DNA of 64,000 bases. Source: an uncultured Bacteroidales bacterium (GTDB lineage Bacteria; Bacteroidota; Bacteroidia; Bacteroidales; UBA1715). This document shows, one piece after another, positions 36,177 to 46,116 of the stretch. Below the pieces are notes generated by a model. It saw only the letters and a program-made list of their open reading frames with translations, was not told where the DNA came from and did not search any database. The first letter of the stretch is position 1. Each line of letters begins with the position of its first letter. Position numbers and translations under genes: made by a program. Location: NCBI GenBank assembly GCA_937892155.1, contig CALAUG010000046.1, forward strand, positions 7,619-71,618. The letters run 5' to 3'.

Positions 36177-37556
36177 CTATTTTTTCAACAAATCAGTTAT
36201 TGGTTGTACGAAGCGGTCAATATCGCCGGCGCCAACCGTTATTAAAACTTCTAAATCTTTATTTTTCAACACATTCAAAAGATTTTCCTTTGAACACATT
36301 TCTTTTTTGCCACAAGTAACCTTATCAAAAATGATTTTCGATGTAACGCCTTCTATCGGTAACTCGCGAGCTGGATAAATGTCTAGCAAAATCAATTCGT
36401 CGAGCAACGACAAACTCTTTGCAAATTCTGCAGCGAAATCGCGCGTACGGGTGTATAAGTGTGGTTGGAAAATTCCCGTCAATTTTTTGCCTGCATACAT
36501 TTCGCGAATCGACGTGATGCAAGCAGCAAGTTCTGCCGGATGATGTGCATAGTCGTCAATGTAAATTACTTTTTCGCTGGCAACATGAACGTCAAAACGA
36601 CGAACAACGCCTTGTACTTGTTTTGATAGATTTTTCAATTCATCTGTAGTCAAACCATTTACCAACGATGCAGCAGAAGCGGCAACAAAATTTTCAACAT
36701 TGGTTTTTCCCGGCAAACCGAACGAAATGCCCGAAATTTCGCCAAACGGCGTGTGCAACGTCAATTCAAACGCATTGTTTTTAATCTCTATTGATTTCAT
36801 ATAGAAATCGGCAGAAGCGTCTTGCAGTGCGTATGTATAAACCGTTACATTATGATTTTTCAAATCCTGTTTGATTGGCTCGAAATTCAACCCAAGTTTA
36901 TGGATAAGCGTACCATTTTGTTGGATTTGACGGGCAAACTGATAGAATGATTCTATCACAGCCTCGTGCGTTCCGTAAATATCAAGATGGTCGGCATCCA
37001 TAGCAGTAATTACCGCTGTAGAAGGATACAAATTGTGGAACGAACGGTCGAATTCATCAGCTTCAACAGCAATAAGTTCCGAATTACCATCGTACACAAA
37101 ATTTGAATTGAAGTTCTTAGAAATTCCACCAAGAAAAGCATTACAACCCTTACTTGATTTATTCAGTAAGAACGATGTGAATGTCGTCGTAGATGTTTTA
37201 CCATGCGTACCTGCGATGGCAACCGTCGTTTTATCTTTGCAGATAAGCCCGAGAACTTGAGCGCGCTTAAGAATAGTAAAACCATTATTCTTGAAATAAA
37301 TATATTCAGTATTATCTTTTGGTATAGCTGGCGTAATCACAACGATAGTTTCGTCTTTTGCAGATTTCACCTCCGCAGGAATTTCGTCAATCGAATCAGT
37401 ATAGTGCACCGCCATTCCCTCCGACTGCAATGCACGAGTCAAATCGGAGCAAGTACGGTCGTAGCCATAGACCGAAGCACCTTGCAAGTTAAAATAACGA
37501 GCAAGAGCACTCATTCCAATTCCACCAATACCAAGAAAATAATAATTCCGTTTCAT
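36177..37556 (-). CDS. murC: UDP-N-acetylmuramate--L-alanine ligase
   Basis: MurC adds L-alanine to UDP-MurNAc, the first peptide step of peptidoglycan synthesis. The 459 residues fit the family. Motifs in order are FLGIGGIGMSALARYF at the N-terminus, AIAGTHGKTSTTTF near 113 (ATP loop), EADEFDRSF near 170, DADHLDIYG near 195, YIDDYAHHPAEL near 330 and a C-terminal domain with FQPHLYTRTRDF. Its ATG overlaps the murG stop (TAATG at 37556). Confidence 0.98.
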   Translation of the reverse strand: MKRNYYFLGIGGIGMSALARYFNLQGASVYGYDRTCSDLTRALQSEGMAVHYTDSIDEIPAEVKSAKDETIVVITPAIPKDNTEYIYFKNNGFTILKRAQVLGLICKDKTTVAIAGTHGKTSTTTFTSFLLNKSSKGCNAFLGGISKNFNSNFVYDGNSELIAVEADEFDRSFHNLYPSTAVITAMDADHLDIYGTHEAVIESFYQFARQIQQNGTLIHKLGLNFEPIKQDLKNHNVTVYTYALQDASADFYMKSIEIKNNAFELTLHTPFGEISGISFGLPGKTNVENFVAASAASLVNGLTTDELKNLSKQVQGVVRRFDVHVASEKVIYIDDYAHHPAELAACITSIREMYAGKKLTGIFQPHLYTRTRDFAAEFAKSLSLLDELILLDIYPARELPIEGVTSKIIFDKVTCGKKEMCSKENLLNVLKNKDLEVLITVGAGDIDRFVQPITDLLKK

Positions 37557-38647
37557 TATTTTGTTTTTATCAATTTGACAACCTCGTCGGCAATTCTATT
37601 TGCTGAATCACGTTGAGCCAGCGTCAATATATTTTTAGACAAATCAGCAAGTTTTACCTCGTCGTTAATTAAGTTCAGCGCAGTTGCAATCAACTCGTTT
37701 TCTGCATCGACATCTTTCACCAACACAGCGGCATTTTTGTTGACCAACGCCATTGCATTATGCGTTTGGTGATCTTCGGCAACATTTGGAGAAGGAACCA
37801 AAATAGAAGGTTTACCCAACAAGCACAATTCAGAAATTGAACTTGCGCCAGCGCGGGAAATAACCAAATCGGACATTGCATACGCCAAATCCATACGGCT
37901 CACAAAATCAGTTACAATCAATCGGTCCGATTTAAATGGCTCCGCAGCCTTGCGGGCAGCCTCAATATAGCCTTTACCAGTCTGCCACAAAACTTGAATA
38001 CCACTTTCAGAAATTTCTTTCAAATGAGCAATCACACTATTATTTACTGTGCGAGCACCAAGGCTTCCACCAATAATCAAAAGGACTTTTTTGTCGGCTG
38101 AAAAACCAAATTCTTTCAATGCTTCCTCTTTATTTCCGCCCGCAAGATTTTGACGAACAGGATTACCCGTAAGAATTATTTTTTCAGCAGGGAAGAATTT
38201 TTCCATGCCTTCGTAAGCAACACAAATCTTGCTTGCGTCGTTCTTCAAAAGTTTATTGGTAACGCCAGCAAAACCATTTTGTTCTTGCAACAAAACAGGA
38301 ACACCTTGTTTTGCGGCAACTTTCATAGCAGCACCCGAAGCATAACCACCAACACCAACTGCCACATCCGGTTTGAAATCCTTAACAATTTTCTTTGCCT
38401 TGCGCATACTTTTCGCCAAGTCAATCAACACCGAAATGTTTTTCAACAAATGAGCGCGGTCAAAGCCACGAATTGGCAAACCAACGATTTTATATCCTGC
38501 AGCAGGAACGCGTTCCATTTCCATACGAGATTCTGCACCAACGAAAAGAATTTCGCAGTCAGGATATTTTTCACGTAGTGCATTTGCAATACTTACAGCT
38601 GGAAAAATGTGTCCGCCGGTTCCACCGCCACTAATTAATACCTTCAT
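37556..38647 (-). CDS. murG: Undecaprenyldiphospho-muramoylpentapeptide beta-N-acetylglucosaminyltransferase
   Basis: MurG is the peripheral inner-membrane transferase that adds GlcNAc to lipid I to form lipid II. The 363-residue protein has ISGGGTGGHIFPAVSIA at the start, GVGGYASGAAMKVA near 96, QEQNGFAGVTNKLL near 121, GGSLGARTVNNSV near 193 and ISRAGASSISELCLLGKPSILVPSP near 263, the full set of GT28 MurG motifs. It is placed one base before ftsW's downstream end and is coupled to murC. Confidence 0.98.
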   Translation of the reverse strand: MKVLISGGGTGGHIFPAVSIANALREKYPDCEILFVGAESRMEMERVPAAGYKIVGLPIRGFDRAHLLKNISVLIDLAKSMRKAKKIVKDFKPDVAVGVGGYASGAAMKVAAKQGVPVLLQEQNGFAGVTNKLLKNDASKICVAYEGMEKFFPAEKIILTGNPVRQNLAGGNKEEALKEFGFSADKKVLLIIGGSLGARTVNNSVIAHLKEISESGIQVLWQTGKGYIEAARKAAEPFKSDRLIVTDFVSRMDLAYAMSDLVISRAGASSISELCLLGKPSILVPSPNVAEDHQTHNAMALVNKNAAVLVKDVDAENELIATALNLINDEVKLADLSKNILTLAQRDSANRIADEVVKLIKTK

Positions 38648-38648
38648 A

Positions 38649-39956
38649 TTATAATTCTTTTACATTATTACTATTTATGTCTTTGTCATCCTTGTTTTTT
38701 GCCGATGCCACTCTTCTTTTTGTGTATTCAACAATACCCTGAATTATTCCAAATTCGATACATGAGATGATTAATGACGAACCACCCGAACTAATGAATG
38801 GTAATGTTTGTCCCGTTGCAGGAAGCACATTCACAACCACGCAAATATGTATGAATGCCTGCGCCACCATCATAAATGTCATTCCTGCCAACACCATTGT
38901 ATCAAACTTGAACGTCACCATCTTTAAATACTGCAACACACGCGTGAAAAATATCACATACAAAAGCAACACGACAATTGCACCAATCCAACCATACTCC
39001 TCAACAATAATTGCATAAATAAAATCGCAATACGCCTGAGACAATTTATATCTCTGCGTACTATTTCCTGGACCTTTCCCCCAAAAACCGCCCTCGGCAA
39101 TTGCTTTTTTTGCTTGTGTTACCTGATGATTATCAGCTGGAACATAATCGGTCTGCTCGTTGTAACCACTTGCATATTTACCCAATGACGGCATAAAACT
39201 GATAACACGCGTCTGCCAGGTTGGTAGACGAGGCAACATTGACACTGCAGGTGCAGGACACGTCATTATTAATATGAACATAATTACACCCAAACCAGAC
39301 ATAATACCCACAAGCGGCAACATTCTTTTCAGACGAATTCCAGCGAACAAGAACATTATGAACGTGATAATCGTAATAAAGAGAGCTGTAGAGAAATTCG
39401 AAATCAAAATCAATCCAATTGCCAAGGCAATCAAAACAATCAATTTATAAAATGTCAATTTTCCCTCTGCGCTATCTTCATCCAACACTTCTTCGTGTTT
39501 GGTAACAAACAACGATATGTACACTATCAATGTCATTTTTATTATTTCACTCGGTTGTACTGAAATTCCAAACAGATTTATCCAACGTGTTGCACCATTT
39601 ATTTCCTGACGGAAACCTGGGACAAATGTTAAAACCAACAAACCAAGAGAAATAATATAAAATGGAAGAGCAACATTCTTTAACAGATTCGGAGTAAAAC
39701 ACGTTATCAATATGGCAGTAATAATTGTTGCTGCAAAACCAACAAGCAAAAAAGCAAATTGTTTCACAAGAACACCAATAGACGATCCGAAATTATCGGA
39801 CATCACCATACTGGAAGAACTAAAAACAGAGACAATAGAAATAGCTCCAAGGATGACAAGGACTATCCAAAGTGCCTTATCTCCTACCAGCAAATCAGAG
39901 AAATTCCTTATCTCCAACTTACCTATAAACTTTCTATTTTCTGTCTTTTCTGCCAT
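38649..39956 (-). CDS. ftsW: Lipid II glycosyltransferase FtsW (SEDS family)
   Basis: FtsW polymerises lipid II into glycan strands at the septum with its partner PBP (ftsI in this cluster). The 435-residue protein has about ten transmembrane helices and SEDS motifs: NGATRWINLFGISVQPSEIIK near 128, QVTQAKKAIAEGGFWGKGPGNS near 280, FIYAIIVEEYGWIGA near 310 and LPFISSGGSSLIISC near 385. The Asp found in the catalytic loop of SEDS enzymes is likely in the large periplasmic loop (EQTDYVPADNHQ). Its start overlaps the murD stop at 39956. Confidence 0.97.
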   Translation of the reverse strand: MAEKTENRKFIGKLEIRNFSDLLVGDKALWIVLVILGAISIVSVFSSSSMVMSDNFGSSIGVLVKQFAFLLVGFAATIITAILITCFTPNLLKNVALPFYIISLGLLVLTFVPGFRQEINGATRWINLFGISVQPSEIIKMTLIVYISLFVTKHEEVLDEDSAEGKLTFYKLIVLIALAIGLILISNFSTALFITIITFIMFLFAGIRLKRMLPLVGIMSGLGVIMFILIMTCPAPAVSMLPRLPTWQTRVISFMPSLGKYASGYNEQTDYVPADNHQVTQAKKAIAEGGFWGKGPGNSTQRYKLSQAYCDFIYAIIVEEYGWIGAIVVLLLYVIFFTRVLQYLKMVTFKFDTMVLAGMTFMMVAQAFIHICVVVNVLPATGQTLPFISSGGSSLIISCIEFGIIQGIVEYTKRRVASAKNKDDKDINSNNVKEL

Positions 39957-41308
39957 TACAGATTTCTCACTTCCTGTTTAAATTGTAATCCTCTATCCAC
40001 ATAACTTTTGAACAAGTCGAAACTTGCACACGCAGGAGAAAGCAAAACCACATCGCCAGGATTTGCCAACTTGTAGCAAGTCTCAACACATTCTTTCATA
40101 CTACGTGTTTCGACAATAATATCGAGTTTGTCGCCAAACGATTTTTTCAATTTTTCGTTATCCACTCCCAGACAAACCAAAGCCTTAACCTTTGCCTTTA
40201 CCAAATCAAACAATTCCGAATAATCATTACCCTTGTCTGTTCCACCAGCAATCCAGATTACGTTGTTTGATTTCATACTGTCAAGCGCATACCAGACAGA
40301 GTTTACATTGGTTGCTTTTGAATCGTTAATAAACTGAACTCCATTAACGAGGAATGGTATTTTTTCGAGACGATGTTCAACATTTTCAAATGATTTAAGA
40401 CTCTCACGAATCTTTTCATTCTTAATATCTACAGCCCTTGCGGCAAGCATTGCTGCCATAGAGTTACCATAATTGTGTTTCCCTTGTAATTGCATATCGT
40501 CAATGCTCAAAGAGAAAATCTCTTTATCCTGTAAATTCACAAAAATGGTATCGTCCTTCAAATATGCCTGATTGTCGGCATTGTCTGTTACCGTGAATGA
40601 CCATTTTTCAGCGGCTATATCGCGTTTACCGATTTCGTCAATCAACACTTGATCATCGCTACAATAGATAAAAATGTCTTCAGACTGCATATTTTGTAAG
40701 ATACGGAACTTAGAATTAATATAATTCTGGAATTTGTATTCGTATCTGTCCAAGTGATCTGGCGTAATATTCAACAAGATAGCAATATCGGCTTTAAAAT
40801 CGTACATGTGATCAAGTTGGAAATTACTGATTTCCAAGACATAATAATCAAAATTATTGTGCGCAACCTGCAGGGCGAAACTCTTTCCCACATTACCCGC
40901 CAAGCCAACATTCAGACCAGCCTGCTTAAGAATATGGTATGTCAACAATGTGGTTGTAGTTTTTCCATTACTACCTGTAATACAAATCAATTTTGCATTT
41001 GTATAGCGGGCAGCAAATTCCAAATCGGAAATAACTGGAGTATTCAAACTCATCAACTTCACAATAAGTGGAGCATCGGAACGGATACCCGGACTTTTTA
41101 TTACTTCGGACGCTTGCAAAATTTTATCCTCACTATGATGACATTCTTCGTAATCAATAGCATTTTCCTCAAGCATGGATTTATATTGATCTTTGATTTT
41201 CCCATTGTCGGAAACAAAAACCTCAAAACCCTTTTCTTTTGCCAAAATCGCAGCGCCAACGCCACTTTCGGCAGCACCAAGAATAACGATAAAGTTATCT
41301 TTTTTCAT
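39956..41308 (-). CDS. murD: UDP-N-acetylmuramoyl-L-alanine--D-glutamate ligase
   Basis: MurD adds D-glutamate to UDP-MurNAc-L-Ala. The 450-residue protein begins KDNFIVILGAAESGVGAAILA, has the ATP loop ICITGSNGKTTTTLLTYHIL near 110, NITPDHLDRYEYKF near 180, NDSKATNVNSVWYAL near 320 (with the Lys-Ala-Thr-Asn motif) and LLSPACASFDLFKSYVDRGLQF at the C-terminus. All ligase residues appear present. Six bases separate it from mraY. Confidence 0.97.
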   Translation of the reverse strand: MKKDNFIVILGAAESGVGAAILAKEKGFEVFVSDNGKIKDQYKSMLEENAIDYEECHHSEDKILQASEVIKSPGIRSDAPLIVKLMSLNTPVISDLEFAARYTNAKLICITGSNGKTTTTLLTYHILKQAGLNVGLAGNVGKSFALQVAHNNFDYYVLEISNFQLDHMYDFKADIAILLNITPDHLDRYEYKFQNYINSKFRILQNMQSEDIFIYCSDDQVLIDEIGKRDIAAEKWSFTVTDNADNQAYLKDDTIFVNLQDKEIFSLSIDDMQLQGKHNYGNSMAAMLAARAVDIKNEKIRESLKSFENVEHRLEKIPFLVNGVQFINDSKATNVNSVWYALDSMKSNNVIWIAGGTDKGNDYSELFDLVKAKVKALVCLGVDNEKLKKSFGDKLDIIVETRSMKECVETCYKLANPGDVVLLSPACASFDLFKSYVDRGLQFKQEVRNL

Positions 41309-41314
41309 TGTTTT

Positions 41315-42553
41315 CTATCGTAGTTTTAATGTAACCAATGTTAATGCGCCCAAAAGCAATGCTATAATCCAGAAGCGGGCAACTATTTTAGATTCTGGAA
41401 CACCTTTTTTCTGAAAATGGTGATGCAACGGCGCCATCAAGAAAAAGCGCTGTCCTTCGCCAAATTTCTTTTTTGTCTGTTTGAAATACGAAACCTGAAT
41501 GATGACAGAAACACTTTCTGCCAAAAAGATTCCACACAAAATTGGAAGCAACAATTCCTTACGAATAAGTATTGCAAATACACCTATTATACCACCGAGC
41601 ATCAAACTTCCAGTATCACCCATAAATACTTGTGCCGGGAATGAATTGTACCACAAGAAACCAATTGTTGCACCAAGAAATGCACTGGCATATACGACCA
41701 ATTCGCCAGAATATGGTATGTACATAATATTCAAATAGTTTGAATAAATAACGTTACCCGACAAATATGCCAATACGCCGAGTACCGCTCCCACAATTGC
41801 CGTGGTTCCCGTGGCGAGTCCATCAAGTCCATCGGTAAGATTGACACCATTCGAAACCGCCGTCGTTATGAAAATAACAACGATGACAAATATTACCCAG
41901 CCAACCCATATCGCATTTTGACCAAGAAAACCAACAATTGATTTGTAATCAAACTCGTTATTTTTTACGAATGGTATAGTAGTTTTCGTTGATTTTTCAC
42001 CATATAATTCAACACGAGTATGTTCTATTTGTTCCTGACTGTATTGTTGTTGGGTATTTTGCATTACGTCTGCTTTTTGAACAATCACAACATCATCATT
42101 GAAATACAGGGTCAGGGCTACAGCGAAACCACAAATAACCTGCCCTACGATTTTATACCGTCCAGGCATTCCCTCTTTATTCTTCTTAAATACCTTGATG
42201 TAGTCGTCTATAAAACCAAGCATACAAAACCAAACTGTAGTAAACAGCATAAGAAGAATGTACACATTGGTTAGATTGGCGAACAATAACGTTGCTACCA
42301 TGATAGACAAGAAAATCAGCACACCACCCATTGTAGGTGTTCCTTTTTTCTGCATCTGACCTTCCAAACCAAGGTTACGGATTATTTCACCGATTTGCTT
42401 TTTCTGAAGAAATTCTATCAATTTCTTTCCAAAGAAAATTGAAATAAGCAATGCAGTGATAAACGCAAAACCTGCACGGAACGATAGGTATTGAAATACG
42501 CCCGCTCCTGGGAAATCAAACTTGTCTAAAAACGTGAATAAATGGTAAAACAT
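41315..42553 (-). CDS. mraY: Phospho-N-acetylmuramoyl-pentapeptide-transferase
   Basis: MraY transfers phospho-MurNAc-pentapeptide to undecaprenyl phosphate to form lipid I in the inner membrane. The 412 residues exceed the E. coli length of 360. Core motifs are present: KKGTPTMGGVLIFLS near 70, LGFIDDYIKVFKKNKEGM near 112, NLTDGLDGLATGT near 240, FPAQVFMGDTGSLMLGG near 305 and MAPLHHHFQKKGVPES near 380. The extra length comes mostly from an insertion (about 160-205, TQQQYSQEQIEHTRVELYGE region) before the loop leading to helix 5, a feature I have seen in Bacteroidota MraY. It lies one base after murE. Confidence 0.97.
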   Translation of the reverse strand: MFYHLFTFLDKFDFPGAGVFQYLSFRAGFAFITALLISIFFGKKLIEFLQKKQIGEIIRNLGLEGQMQKKGTPTMGGVLIFLSIMVATLLFANLTNVYILLMLFTTVWFCMLGFIDDYIKVFKKNKEGMPGRYKIVGQVICGFAVALTLYFNDDVVIVQKADVMQNTQQQYSQEQIEHTRVELYGEKSTKTTIPFVKNNEFDYKSIVGFLGQNAIWVGWVIFVIVVIFITTAVSNGVNLTDGLDGLATGTTAIVGAVLGVLAYLSGNVIYSNYLNIMYIPYSGELVVYASAFLGATIGFLWYNSFPAQVFMGDTGSLMLGGIIGVFAILIRKELLLPILCGIFLAESVSVIIQVSYFKQTKKKFGEGQRFFLMAPLHHHFQKKGVPESKIVARFWIIALLLGALTLVTLKLR

Positions 42554-42554
42554 A

Positions 42555-44018
42555 CTATATCTGATTAAAAATTTCCTTAATTACTTCTCTATCATCGAAA
42601 TGGTGTTTCACACCTTGAATTTCCTGATACGTTTCGTGACCCTTTCCTGCGACAAGTATCACATCGCCTTTTTGAGCCAACATAACAGCTGTACGAATAG
42701 CCTGTTTTCTATCAAGAATTGTCAATACGTTACCTGCAAATTCCGATTCTATACCCTCGCTCATTTGAGCGGCGATATCCGCAGCTTCTTCATTACGAGG
42801 ATTATCGGACGTAAGAATAACCTGATTGCTCAAACGAGCACAGATTTTGCCCATAATCGGACGTTTTGTTTTATCGCGGTTACCACCAGCGCCCACAACC
42901 GTAATGATTTTGTTTGTCTTCGGACACAAAGCCTTTAACGTAGTCAATATATTTTCCAAAGCATCCGGCGTATGAGCGTAGTCAACAACTGCAGTCACTC
43001 CTTTTTCGCTTTTGAAGAACTCTATTCGTCCAGCAACGGGAGTTAATGTCGAAATGATTTCCAACACACGTTGTTTATCCTGACCAAGCAACATTGCCGT
43101 AGAGTACACGGCCAGCAAATTATATGCGTTGAAATATCCTATGAAACGTGCAACAACCTCAACGCCATCAATTTTCAACAACATGCCGTCAAACTGCTGC
43201 TCCAAAACGCGGCATTTAAATTCGCTCATACTCTTCAACGAATACGAACTTTTACGTGCTTTTGTATTTTGCAACATAATTTGACCGTTGCGGTCATCAT
43301 CGTTTGTCAATGCAAACGCCGACGATGGCAAATTGTCGAAGAATGATTTTTTTACGCGAAGATATTCGGCGAATGTTTTATGGTAATCCAAATGATCTTG
43401 CGTGATATTTGTGAAAATTCCACCAGAGAATTTCACTCCTGCCGTTCTATTTTGATGAATTGCGTGCGAACTCACTTCCATAAAGCAATATGAGCAACCT
43501 GCATTCTGCATTTTTGCGAACAATTCATACAATTGAACCATATCGGGCGTCGTATGTGTGGATGCAAATTCTTCATTACCAACATAATTGACAACCGTCG
43601 AGAGTAAGCCCGACTTATAGCCAAGCAGCGTAAACAAACGGTAAAGCAAGGTTGCTGTTGTTGTTTTGCCATTGGTTCCCGTTACTCCGACAACCTTCAT
43701 AGAATCAAAGTCAATTCCATAGAAAGCGCGAAGCATACAACCACAGGCGATTACTGAATTTTCAACGACGATATATGTTACAGCAGGATTTACAACTTCT
43801 GGCAATTGTTCACATACAACTGCAGTTGCACCCTGTTTTTCAGCCGTTGCAATAAAATTGTGGCCATCAACGGCGACACCACGAACAGCAACGAACACCA
43901 TGTTCTCCGAAATTTTACGGGAATCGGTATTGATTGCCGAAATCGTTTTATTTGTATCACCAACGATTTCAACAACAGCAACGTGTGCAAGAATACTCTG
44001 TAACTTACTATCTTTCAT
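42555..44018 (-). CDS. murE: UDP-N-acetylmuramoyl-L-alanyl-D-glutamate--2,6-diaminopimelate ligase
   Basis: MurE adds the third amino acid to the peptidoglycan stem. I take ATG at 44018 (MKDSKLQSILAH, 487 residues); TTG at 44024 is six bases earlier. Motifs: VFVAVRGVAVDGHNFI, VVGVTGTNGKTTTATLLYRLF near 110, DHLDYHKTFAEYLRVK near 210, VVDYAHTPDALENIL near 340, and SDNPRNEEAADI near 404. The DNPR motif is the mark of enzymes that use meso-diaminopimelate rather than lysine. The gene starts inside the end of ftsI, an overlap of 11 bases. Confidence 0.97.
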   Translation of the reverse strand: MKDSKLQSILAHVAVVEIVGDTNKTISAINTDSRKISENMVFVAVRGVAVDGHNFIATAEKQGATAVVCEQLPEVVNPAVTYIVVENSVIACGCMLRAFYGIDFDSMKVVGVTGTNGKTTTATLLYRLFTLLGYKSGLLSTVVNYVGNEEFASTHTTPDMVQLYELFAKMQNAGCSYCFMEVSSHAIHQNRTAGVKFSGGIFTNITQDHLDYHKTFAEYLRVKKSFFDNLPSSAFALTNDDDRNGQIMLQNTKARKSSYSLKSMSEFKCRVLEQQFDGMLLKIDGVEVVARFIGYFNAYNLLAVYSTAMLLGQDKQRVLEIISTLTPVAGRIEFFKSEKGVTAVVDYAHTPDALENILTTLKALCPKTNKIITVVGAGGNRDKTKRPIMGKICARLSNQVILTSDNPRNEEAADIAAQMSEGIESEFAGNVLTILDRKQAIRTAVMLAQKGDVILVAGKGHETYQEIQGVKHHFDDREVIKEIFNQI

Positions 44019-46116
44019 TTCCAAATTCTAATACTACAACATCACCAGATTTATATGGCGTTCCAGGTTTTACAGACTGACGTCTCAATCTTCCAAATCC
44101 TGTACAATGCACTTTCAATTTCAAACTATCGGTTAAGTAAAGGACATCGCGCATTCCCATGCCATTAAAATTCGGCATAATGCCCTGAACATACGTAGCA
44201 GATTTAGTCTTTACCTCATTATTGACAACTTCGTTCAAAACCCAACGTTGTGAACCATAATCCTCTTTTATATTGAGTTCGTCAAAAATTTTATTAAAGT
44301 CGTCTGAATAACCATTAGATACACGTGGAATAAATACAACCGAAGATGTATCGTTTACCATAGAATTTCGTAATTCCGGATCCATAAAGTAAATTCTATC
44401 AGCAATTTTTCTAAATACCGGGACGGCGTTGTAATTGTAAGTATCGTTTGACTGAATAACAACAATACAAGAATACTTAGGCTTGTCAGCTGGGAAGAAA
44501 CCACAAAATGAGCCACGCAATTTTCCCTTATTGTATCCACCTTGGTACGTTTGAGCCGTTCCTGTTTTCCCTGCAATCCTATAATATTTGCTTTTTTGAT
44601 TCTTTGCCGTGCCACGTTCAACAACAGATTCCAACAATTCGTATGCTTTTTTCAAAGTCTCTTTTGAGCAAATAGTACCGTTTTCTTGCTTCTCGTATTG
44701 TTTTATGCACGTTGCTCCTTGATGTAATTCCTTCACAAGACGTGGTTTCACACGTTTCCCACCATTCGCAACTGCATTATAGAATGTCAATATTTGCAAT
44801 GGAGTGATAGATAAATCATATCCATACGACATTTGAAGCAAAGTAGTCTTTTCCCAACGGATAGAACCTTTCGTCATGCTTGGATCTTTCACCACTGGTT
44901 TTGGCTCATTTTGAAGGTCAACACCACTTTCCTGATCCAGTTTCATTTGTCGCAGACGTTCTATATAATCCCACTCCCTATGAGTTGACACATAGTTTTT
45001 ATCTATCAATTTGCTGACGCCAACATTTGACGAATTAGCAAAGACATCCAATACAGACAATTCGTGGAAGCCACCGTTTTTGTGATTCCAGTCTGTTACT
45101 GTAAGCGCACCATTTATATACGTAGTAACACCATCGCCCGTATTAACAACATCGTCCAACTTAATGCATTTATCTTCCAATGCAATCATCAACGAAGGAA
45201 GTTTAATTGTTGAACCTGGGTCGCAACGATAGGTTGCCGCATAGTTCATATTTTCGTAAAAATTGGTGTCTTCTGGGTTATCATTATGAGAGAGATTGGA
45301 CATTGCCAAAATTTCTCCTGTTTCAACTTCCATAACGACAACGCAACCCCATTCTGCTTTATAGCGATTTAACGTAGAAGACAATTCCTCGTGGGCTATT
45401 GTTTGAATGTCCGCATCAATAGTAGAAACCACATTAATTTGGTCTGCTGAGTTTTCATCGTAATGATGATCGGGATTTTGAGACTGAACATTGCCATTCA
45501 ACACCTCATCATAATAATTTTCAAGGCCATTGATACCTTTTTCTCTTCCTTTTTCCTCACGAGTACTGCCCAAAGTTCTACGGGCAATACCGCCAAACGG
45601 ATACACGCGGTTGTTAATGGTTATATATGAAAAACCTCCTTTGAATGCACCATTACGGAACAACGGCAGTTTTTTCAAAGCCTGCAAAGTATTGTAATCA
45701 ACATTTTTATTATGCAGTTTGAGCATTTTGCCCTGTGATTTTGCATCACGTATTTTCTTTGCATAATATTTTTTATCATGCCCTTCTTCGTTAAAAATGC
45801 GGGCAAGACCTTCCGATATCGAGTCAATTTTTTCTTCTATTAAATCAGGATTTTTCTTAAAGAACTCTACTCTTGGATCGAAATATACTTCGTATTCTGG
45901 CACGGAACAAGCAAGTACACGGCCATTTCTATCCAATATATCTCCACGTACATCCGTATGAAAGCGTTCCTCTTCGACAAATTGATTATCCAGTGGTGGT
46001 TCATAGGCTTTTTGTATCTGGTATACATTGTACATAATACAACCACTTACCACGACAAAAACGCCAAGGAAGATTTTCATAATGATTGTAATATGTCCCA
46101 ATTTCTTATCTGCCAT
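44008..46116 (-). CDS. ftsI: Division transpeptidase (class B PBP) with PASTA domain
   Basis: This class B penicillin-binding protein cross-links septal peptidoglycan with FtsW. ATG at 46116 (MADKKLGH) is chosen over the GTG at 46119. The 702 residues have one N-terminal transmembrane helix (about 10-30), a dimerisation/pedestal domain (DVRGDILDRNGRVLA, YPFGGIARRTLG), and a transpeptidase with SxxK in DPGSTIKLPSLM (Ser near 302), SxN in FANSSNVGVSKL and KTG in AGKTGTAQTYQGG (near 518). A C-terminal PASTA domain spans about 635-702 (GIMPNFNGMGMRDVLYL; VKPGTPYKSGDVVVL). Position after the ftsL-like gene fits the septal enzyme. Confidence 0.95.
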   Translation of the reverse strand: MADKKLGHITIIMKIFLGVFVVVSGCIMYNVYQIQKAYEPPLDNQFVEEERFHTDVRGDILDRNGRVLACSVPEYEVYFDPRVEFFKKNPDLIEEKIDSISEGLARIFNEEGHDKKYYAKKIRDAKSQGKMLKLHNKNVDYNTLQALKKLPLFRNGAFKGGFSYITINNRVYPFGGIARRTLGSTREEKGREKGINGLENYYDEVLNGNVQSQNPDHHYDENSADQINVVSTIDADIQTIAHEELSSTLNRYKAEWGCVVVMEVETGEILAMSNLSHNDNPEDTNFYENMNYAATYRCDPGSTIKLPSLMIALEDKCIKLDDVVNTGDGVTTYINGALTVTDWNHKNGGFHELSVLDVFANSSNVGVSKLIDKNYVSTHREWDYIERLRQMKLDQESGVDLQNEPKPVVKDPSMTKGSIRWEKTTLLQMSYGYDLSITPLQILTFYNAVANGGKRVKPRLVKELHQGATCIKQYEKQENGTICSKETLKKAYELLESVVERGTAKNQKSKYYRIAGKTGTAQTYQGGYNKGKLRGSFCGFFPADKPKYSCIVVIQSNDTYNYNAVPVFRKIADRIYFMDPELRNSMVNDTSSVVFIPRVSNGYSDDFNKIFDELNIKEDYGSQRWVLNEVVNNEVKTKSATYVQGIMPNFNGMGMRDVLYLTDSLKLKVHCTGFGRLRRQSVKPGTPYKSGDVVVLEFGNER

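Noticed and set aside
40754..41323. 189-aa open frame opposite murD
   Set aside because: Antisense shadow of murD with no recognisable domain and no promoter or spacing logic.
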